Positions 7,209-9,983 of a DNA stretch of 9,983 nt are shown piece after piece. How positions within the stretch are numbered: the first letter of the stretch is position 1; each line of letters starts with the position of its first letter. The stretch is from Syntrophaceae bacterium UBA3084 (GTDB lineage Bacteria; Desulfobacterota; Syntrophia; Syntrophales; UBA6807): the NCBI GenBank assembly GCA_002367335.1, contig DFBI01000183.1, positions 1 through 9,983 on the forward strand. Direction: 5' to 3'. A program made the position numbers and the translations under genes. The notes beneath the pieces are model-generated. The model saw only the letters and a list, made by a program, of their open reading frames with translations, ran no database searches and had not been told where the DNA came from.

Positions 7209-8555
7209 TTATAATTTTCTCCTCAAGATCTGGGCTGCTGTTTGAACGGGATCCCATGCTCCGCTAAAATATGGTGAGTACGCCAGATCAATATATCCAA
7301 TATCGTCAAGTGTCAGCTCCGACCAGAGCGCAACAGAAAGGACATTGATTCTACTTACCACGTTCTCTGTACCCACCGCCTGCGCGCCGAGCAGTTTCCC
7401 TGTGGATCTGTCCCCAATAAGTTTTATCCCCAATTTTCTAGGGTCCGGCAGGGATTTTGCCAGAGACGCGGCTATCGGATTTCCCCAGATAATATTAGCA
7501 ACAGGTTCAAATCCATTTCGGGTTGCTGCTTTTTCATCAAGCCCTGTGGTCGCAACCTCAAGATTAAACATTTTAAAAGATTGGGCTCCCACAACACCCG
7601 GGAAAATCACTGTATGGCCGCTTATGTTTTGCCCGGCAATACGTCCCTGTCTATTAGACACATCTCCCAGGGGCATATAGACCCACTTCCCACTAACACG
7701 GTGATATACTTCACAACAATCACCAACTGACCAGATTTCCTCACGGGAGGTACGCTGAGACGAATCCACATGAATTGCCCTCGTTTCCCCAATCTGAAGC
7801 CCGATTTCTTTAGCAAGTCGTGCGTTTGGCCTCACTCCCAAAGCCATAAATATAATATCAGCATCCATCTCTCCGTTATCGGTGACCAAGCGCAACAATG
7901 AATTCGTTCCTTTTTCAATAGCAACCGGTTTTGTATGAGGAACAAAGGTTACCTGATTGTTATTCAGCTCTTCTAATATTACCTTTGAAAACTCAGGATC
8001 CCATTTTCTGGCAGGAAGTTCACCCCGATATACAATCGTGGTCTCAATATCATGCCTTCTCATGGCCTCGCTCATCTCCATGGCGATAAAGCCTGCCCCG
8101 AGAATGATGGCTTTCCTGCATTGTTTTTCATTGATATATCTCTTTATTTTAATAGCATCTGTCAGGTTTTTCAGTGTGAATACGCCTTCCAGGTCCTGTC
8201 CCGGGATTCCCGGCAAAAATGCGTGGCCGCCGGTACCCATAACGAGATAATCATAGGGCATGCTTTCGCCACCGGATAATCGAACGATTCCCTTCGCGGT
8301 ATCAATTTCATCAACACGGGTCTTTAATTTAACATTAACCCCCCTCTTTTGATGTTGTTCCGCTGTTCGCGCGATTACTCGTCTTTCATCTGTAATTACA
8401 TCACCGATGTAATAAGGCGTCGGTCAGGCCGCATAGGAAACATGTTCACCCTGCTCAATAATGGTTACATTCATAGAGGAATCCCCTCTTTTCGCCTCTG
8501 CGGCAGATGCGGGCCCTCCTGCTCCACCTCCAACAATAATCAAATTCTTACTCAT
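7209..8555 (-). CDS. Probable selenocysteine-containing pyridine nucleotide-disulfide oxidoreductase (CoA-disulfide reductase / NADH oxidase family), TGA read as Sec at residue 44
   Basis: FAD-dependent oxidoreductase of the single-cysteine Nox/CoADR group, which uses NAD(P)H to reduce O2, CoA disulfide, persulfides or related substrates. Read from ATG 8555 through one in-frame TGA (8424-8426), it is 448 residues. Visible parts are: FAD-binding GGGAGGPA (9-16); SYAA-U-PTPYYIGD, with U44 at the family's redox-active Cys position; a second Rossmann motif GAGFIAME (153-160); FAD-contacting VGDCCE (277-282); and a C-terminal dimerisation domain ending in YSPYFSGAWDP. The 43 codons before and 55 codons after the TGA, up to the next ATG (8261), are free of stops and read as normal family sequence. 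This is not what a long-decayed pseudogene looks like. The frame cannot extend upstream because a TAG lies five codons before the ATG. A calling program would report only the 350-residue piece from 8261. The alternative is a single TGC-to-TGA nonsense mutation or sequencing error, but the hairpin at 8395-8413 favours recoding. The exact substrate is unknown. Confidence 0.85.
8395..8413 (-). promoter_or_regulatory. Putative bacterial SECIS element (selenocysteine insertion hairpin)
   Basis: On the coding (minus) strand, ATTACATC-GGT-GATGTAAT forms a perfect 8-bp stem with a GGU apical loop. The stem begins 10 nt after the TGA and 18 nt separate the TGA from the GGU. From memory, the E. coli fdhF SECIS also has 18 nt between UGA and the GGU of its apical loop, the part bound by SelB. 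Differences are a tight 3-nt loop, no bulged U and an AU-rich stem. The GGU also encodes the conserved Gly of YYIGD, so part of the match is constrained by the protein sequence. Confidence 0.7.
8424..8426 (-). other. In-frame TGA, probable selenocysteine codon (Sec44)
   Basis: The TGA lies in frame with both the upstream FAD-binding segment and the downstream body of the flavoprotein, at the position of the active-site cysteine of the CoA-disulfide reductase / NADH oxidase family. The following base is C, a context generally regarded as weak for termination. A Cys codon TGC differs by one base. Confidence 0.8.
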
Positions 8556-8564
8556 ACCTCCCCC
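8556..8564 (-). promoter_or_regulatory. Ribosome-binding site of the flavoprotein gene, unusually close to the ATG
   Basis: On the minus strand GGGGGAGGT directly precedes the ATG at 8555. It is a strong Shine-Dalgarno sequence but has almost no spacer. The frame is closed upstream by a TAG, so ATG 8555 is the first possible start. A TTG at 8543 (codon 5) would have a spacing of about 12 nt and is the only reasonable alternative. Confidence 0.55.
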
Positions 8565-8641
8565 ATTCTAAAAATTATTAAAACTCATAATCCACATAGC
8601 GATACTACACCACACCTCATGGCCTATAGAGTCTTTATCCT

Positions 8642-8670
8642 CAACAACTGCGTTTTTAGCGCAGATGTTG
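8642..8670. repeat. Hairpin with 11-bp stem
   Basis: CAACAACTGCG (8642-8652) pairs with CGCAGATGTTG (8660-8670) with one A-A mismatch, around a 7-base loop TTTTTAG. No T-run follows on either strand, so it is not a clear intrinsic terminator. It lies 87 bases upstream of the flavoprotein start, so it could be in that gene's promoter or leader region; its role is unknown. Confidence 0.55.
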
Positions 8671-8766
8671 GCATCAGGGGTCAGGGACCAGGGATCTGCG
8701 GTGTTTTTACAACATGTCTCATCGTGCCAAAAGCCCAATGGGCGACCGTTGTCTTTTGCTGATCCG

Positions 8767-8837
8767 GTTCGACTGAGCGTTCGACTGAGCGTTCGACTGA
8801 GCTCACGCCGAAGTCTCACGCCGAAGGCTCACCGAAG
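8767..8837. repeat. Tandem and palindromic repeat cluster (REP-like)
   Basis: GTTCGACTGAGC occurs three times head-to-tail with no spacer (8767-8778, 8779-8790, 8791-8802). It is followed by CTCACGCCGAAG twice (8802-8813, 8815-8826) and a shortened copy CTCACCGAAG (8828-8837). The first arm is roughly complementary to the second (TTCG...TGAG against CTCA...CGAA), so the junction at 8791-8813 forms an imperfect palindrome centred on TGAGCTCA. Expansion of each arm of a palindromic repeat by slippage or repeated insertion is the simplest reading. Confidence 0.75.
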
Positions 8838-8863
8838 TCCCAACACCTGATCCCTGATAACTC

Positions 8864-8878
8864 TGCGGCTTTGCCGCA
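8864..8878. repeat. Short GC-rich hairpin
   Basis: TGCGGC-TTT-GCCGCA forms a perfect 6-bp stem with a 3-base loop. It is followed by TTAGG rather than a run of T, so I do not call it a terminator. It sits just right of the tandem repeat cluster and may be part of the same insertion. Confidence 0.45.
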
Positions 8879-8937
8879 TTAGGATACTGTGAGCAAGTCA
8901 TATAACAAAAGTAAGTTTTTATCAATTTAGTATTCAA

Positions 8938-9098
8938 GATTGATGGTCTCGCAAAAAGTCGTACTTCCCCTCCCCTGGTGGGAGGGGATAAAGAGGAGGG
9001 GGACGTAACTTGTTGGAATACCAGCTTTATCACCCTCACCCAACGCTCTCCCATCAAGGGAGAGGGGGTATTTTCGACTTTTTACGAACGCATCAAGA
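8938..9098. mobile_element. Inverted-repeat element with two internal stem-loops (non-autonomous, MITE- or REP-like)
   Basis: The core arms CGCAAAAAGTCG (8950-8961) and CGACTTTTTACG (9075-9086) are inverted copies with one mismatch. Farther out, TTGATG (8940-8945) and CATCAA (9091-9096) extend the symmetry. Inside are two strong stem-loops: CCCCTCCC/GGGAGGGG (8967-8974 with 8980-8987) and CTCTCCC/GGGAGAG (9046-9052 with 9058-9064). There is no coding capacity. Ends are approximate and no target duplication could be fixed. The structure resembles short palindromic elements common in environmental proteobacterial genomes. Confidence 0.65.
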
Positions 9099-9148
9099 TT
9101 TGGCCTAATGACTCCCTGTTGGAATGGATTGTCCTTGCGAGAGGGCAT

Positions 9149-9983
9149 TTAATTGTTTAATGTTTTTTTGCGCGATTTCAGGAGTTGTTTGAATGTGAGC
9201 CATTTTTTAATAACAGGCATCGCATTCCGAATATTGTCCAGATTTTCTTCTGCTGCCTTTTCGCCTTCATCGATCAGATCAATGGCATGAGAAAAATCAG
9301 TCCACTGTAAATCCCCTACTTTGGGACGAATGACAATGTCTGCATCCTTCAATTCATAATCCTCTAATTGGCGTGCCATGATCTCGGCCGCTCTGTCGTT
9401 TACATCTTTTGAAGTACGGAATTCCTCCTCTGTGCAAATATCCTGATCTACTGCAACGGCAATCACCACATCGGCTCCTTCTTTTCTGGCCACGCTGCTT
9501 GGGACCAGACCAAAAATACCACCATCCGACAGAATCATCCCTCCTTCTTTCAGGGGTTCAACAGCACCGGGCACGGCACAGCTTGCCATTACGGCCTGCC
9601 TGAGAGGCCCTTCAGAAAAGATAATCTGTTTGCCTTTTACCAGATCCGTGGCCACCGTTCGAAACGGAATGCGTGTCTCCTCAATTTGAATATCGGGAAT
9701 GAAATAATCGATCATGGTCTGGAAATCTTCACTGGAGAGAATGCCCGGTCTGAACATGGTTTGGGCGAGGTAAAAACTGTTTTTCAAAAAGATTTCAATT
9801 TTTTGTGCAAGTCTATGATTCTCCTTCGAGTGACTGGCTTCAACCGCCCGTATGGCCGAGGATTGAAATTCGGGACTGTTCAGGTAATCATTTGCTTTCT
9901 CTATCAATTCGTCAAGGGATAGACCACCGGCATAAGCTCCCCCTATCAAGGCCCCTGCACTTGTTCCCACGATTATATCAATG
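9149..9983 (-). CDS. Patatin-like phospholipase (RssA-type), N-terminus outside the window
   Basis: Serine acyl hydrolase of the patatin family, which uses a Ser-Asp dyad to cleave acyl chains from phospholipids or related esters. The frame is open to the window edge and reads IDIIVGTSAGA. The GTG at 9968-9970 is therefore an internal Val, not the start, and the upstream GGGxRG oxyanion segment lies off the edge. Counting that Val as 1, the nucleophile is Ser4 in GTSAG and the catalytic Asp is D149 in SDGG. RTVATDLVKGK (104-114) and AVMASCAVPG (126-135) are typical of the bacterial RssA-like subgroup. The C-terminal part (about 180-273) has a charged helical stretch ending in a basic tail (KSRKKTLNN). 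No terminator is evident after the stop. The physiological substrate cannot be told from sequence. Confidence 0.92.
   Translation of the reverse strand, partial: IDIIVGTSAGALIGGAYAGGLSLDELIEKANDYLNSPEFQSSAIRAVEASHSKENHRLAQKIEIFLKNSFYLAQTMFRPGILSSEDFQTMIDYFIPDIQIEETRIPFRTVATDLVKGKQIIFSEGPLRQAVMASCAVPGAVEPLKEGGMILSDGGIFGLVPSSVARKEGADVVIAVAVDQDICTEEEFRTSKDVNDRAAEIMARQLEDYELKDADIVIRPKVGDLQWTDFSHAIDLIDEGEKAAEENLDNIRNAMPVIKKWLTFKQLLKSRKKTLNN

Larger units (their letters stand above)
8556..9148. other. Gene-free stretch rich in short inverted and tandem repeats
   Basis: These 593 bases separate the flavoprotein and patatin genes, both on the minus strand. The short open frames in it have no recognisable protein features and several run through repeats. 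It contains a hairpin (8642-8670), a tandem/palindromic repeat cluster (8767-8837), a small GC hairpin (8864-8878) and an inverted-repeat element (8938-9098). A G-rich stretch at 8675-8696 (CAGGGGTCAGGGACCAGGG) is partly echoed in inverted form by ACCTGATCCCTGA at 8845-8857, suggesting the part between them is one composite repeat insertion. The promoter for the flavoprotein gene should lie at roughly 8556-8640, but I cannot identify one with confidence. Confidence 0.7.

Noticed and set aside
7209..8261. Reading the 350-residue frame from ATG 8261 as the complete gene, or as an N-terminally truncated pseudogene
   Set aside because: The missing FAD-binding N-terminus is present immediately upstream in the same frame, separated only by one TGA at the catalytic Cys position with a hairpin behind it. 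Recoding explains this better than truncation.
8552..8566. A 4-codon mini-ORF (ATG GGG GAG GTA TGA) overlapping the flavoprotein start
   Set aside because: It consists of the ribosome-binding site itself, has no Shine-Dalgarno sequence of its own, and is most simply a coincidence of the G-rich sequence.
8733..8743. GCCC-ATT-GGGC followed by TTTT on the minus strand as an intrinsic terminator
   Set aside because: The stem is only 4 bp and cannot be extended, and it lies more than 400 bases past the patatin stop.
8568..9160. Several open frames of 60 to 85 codons in the 8556-9148 spacer
   Set aside because: They run through tandem repeats and palindromes, give low-complexity or arginine/serine-rich products, and match no family I recognise.
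9149..9970. GTG at 9970 as the start of the patatin gene
   Set aside because: The frame continues upstream to the window edge as IDIIVGTSAG, the normal sequence before the nucleophile motif, so the GTG is an internal Val codon and the gene is partial.

Overview
The window looks like chromosomal DNA from a Gram-negative anaerobe, most plausibly a deltaproteobacterium (Desulfobacterota) or relative. This is inferred from a tatC plus class A PBP pair, a stand-alone CoA-disulfide-reductase-like flavoprotein with a probable selenocysteine codon, and short palindromic repeats in the spacers. No rRNA, tRNA, CRISPR array or phage gene is visible.

Layout. Two genes read rightwards: tatC (40-807) and a bifunctional penicillin-binding protein of the PBP1A type (804-3227), overlapping by 4 bases and so probably one transcript for envelope work. 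After a 91-base convergent spacer, every other gene reads leftwards: recQ (3319-5124), a zinc-independent quinone-oxidoreductase-like MDR gene (5237-6229), a TatD-family metal-dependent hydrolase (6389-7156), a pyridine nucleotide-disulfide oxidoreductase (7209-8555), and a patatin-like phospholipase (9149-9983) whose N-terminus lies beyond the window edge.

The most important point is the flavoprotein at 7209-8555. A plain ORF call stops at an in-frame TGA (8424-8426, minus strand) and starts late at 8261, which makes the gene look N-terminally truncated. Reading through the TGA gives one continuous 448-residue protein with an intact N-terminal FAD-binding GGGAGG motif. The TGA falls exactly where this family has its redox-active cysteine (SYA-A-U-P-T-P-YYIG against the usual SYANCGLPYYIG). 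Ten bases after the TGA is a perfect 8-bp hairpin with a GGU apical loop, which matches the geometry of a bacterial SECIS element. I interpret the gene as a selenoprotein rather than a pseudogene.

Two spacers carry short non-autonomous elements. A 146-bp MITE-like element with 19-bp perfect terminal inverted repeats that include a TA duplication lies at 6246-6391, and its right end supplies the TAG stop codon of the TatD-family gene. The 593-bp gene-free stretch 8556-9148 holds a hairpin, a cluster of 12-bp tandem and palindromic repeats, and a roughly 160-bp inverted-repeat element with two GC-rich stem-loops. Apart from the tatC-PBP pair, the genes look like housekeeping, repair and redox functions without a common pathway; the TatD-family gene may be co-transcribed with the flavoprotein upstream of it (52-base gap).
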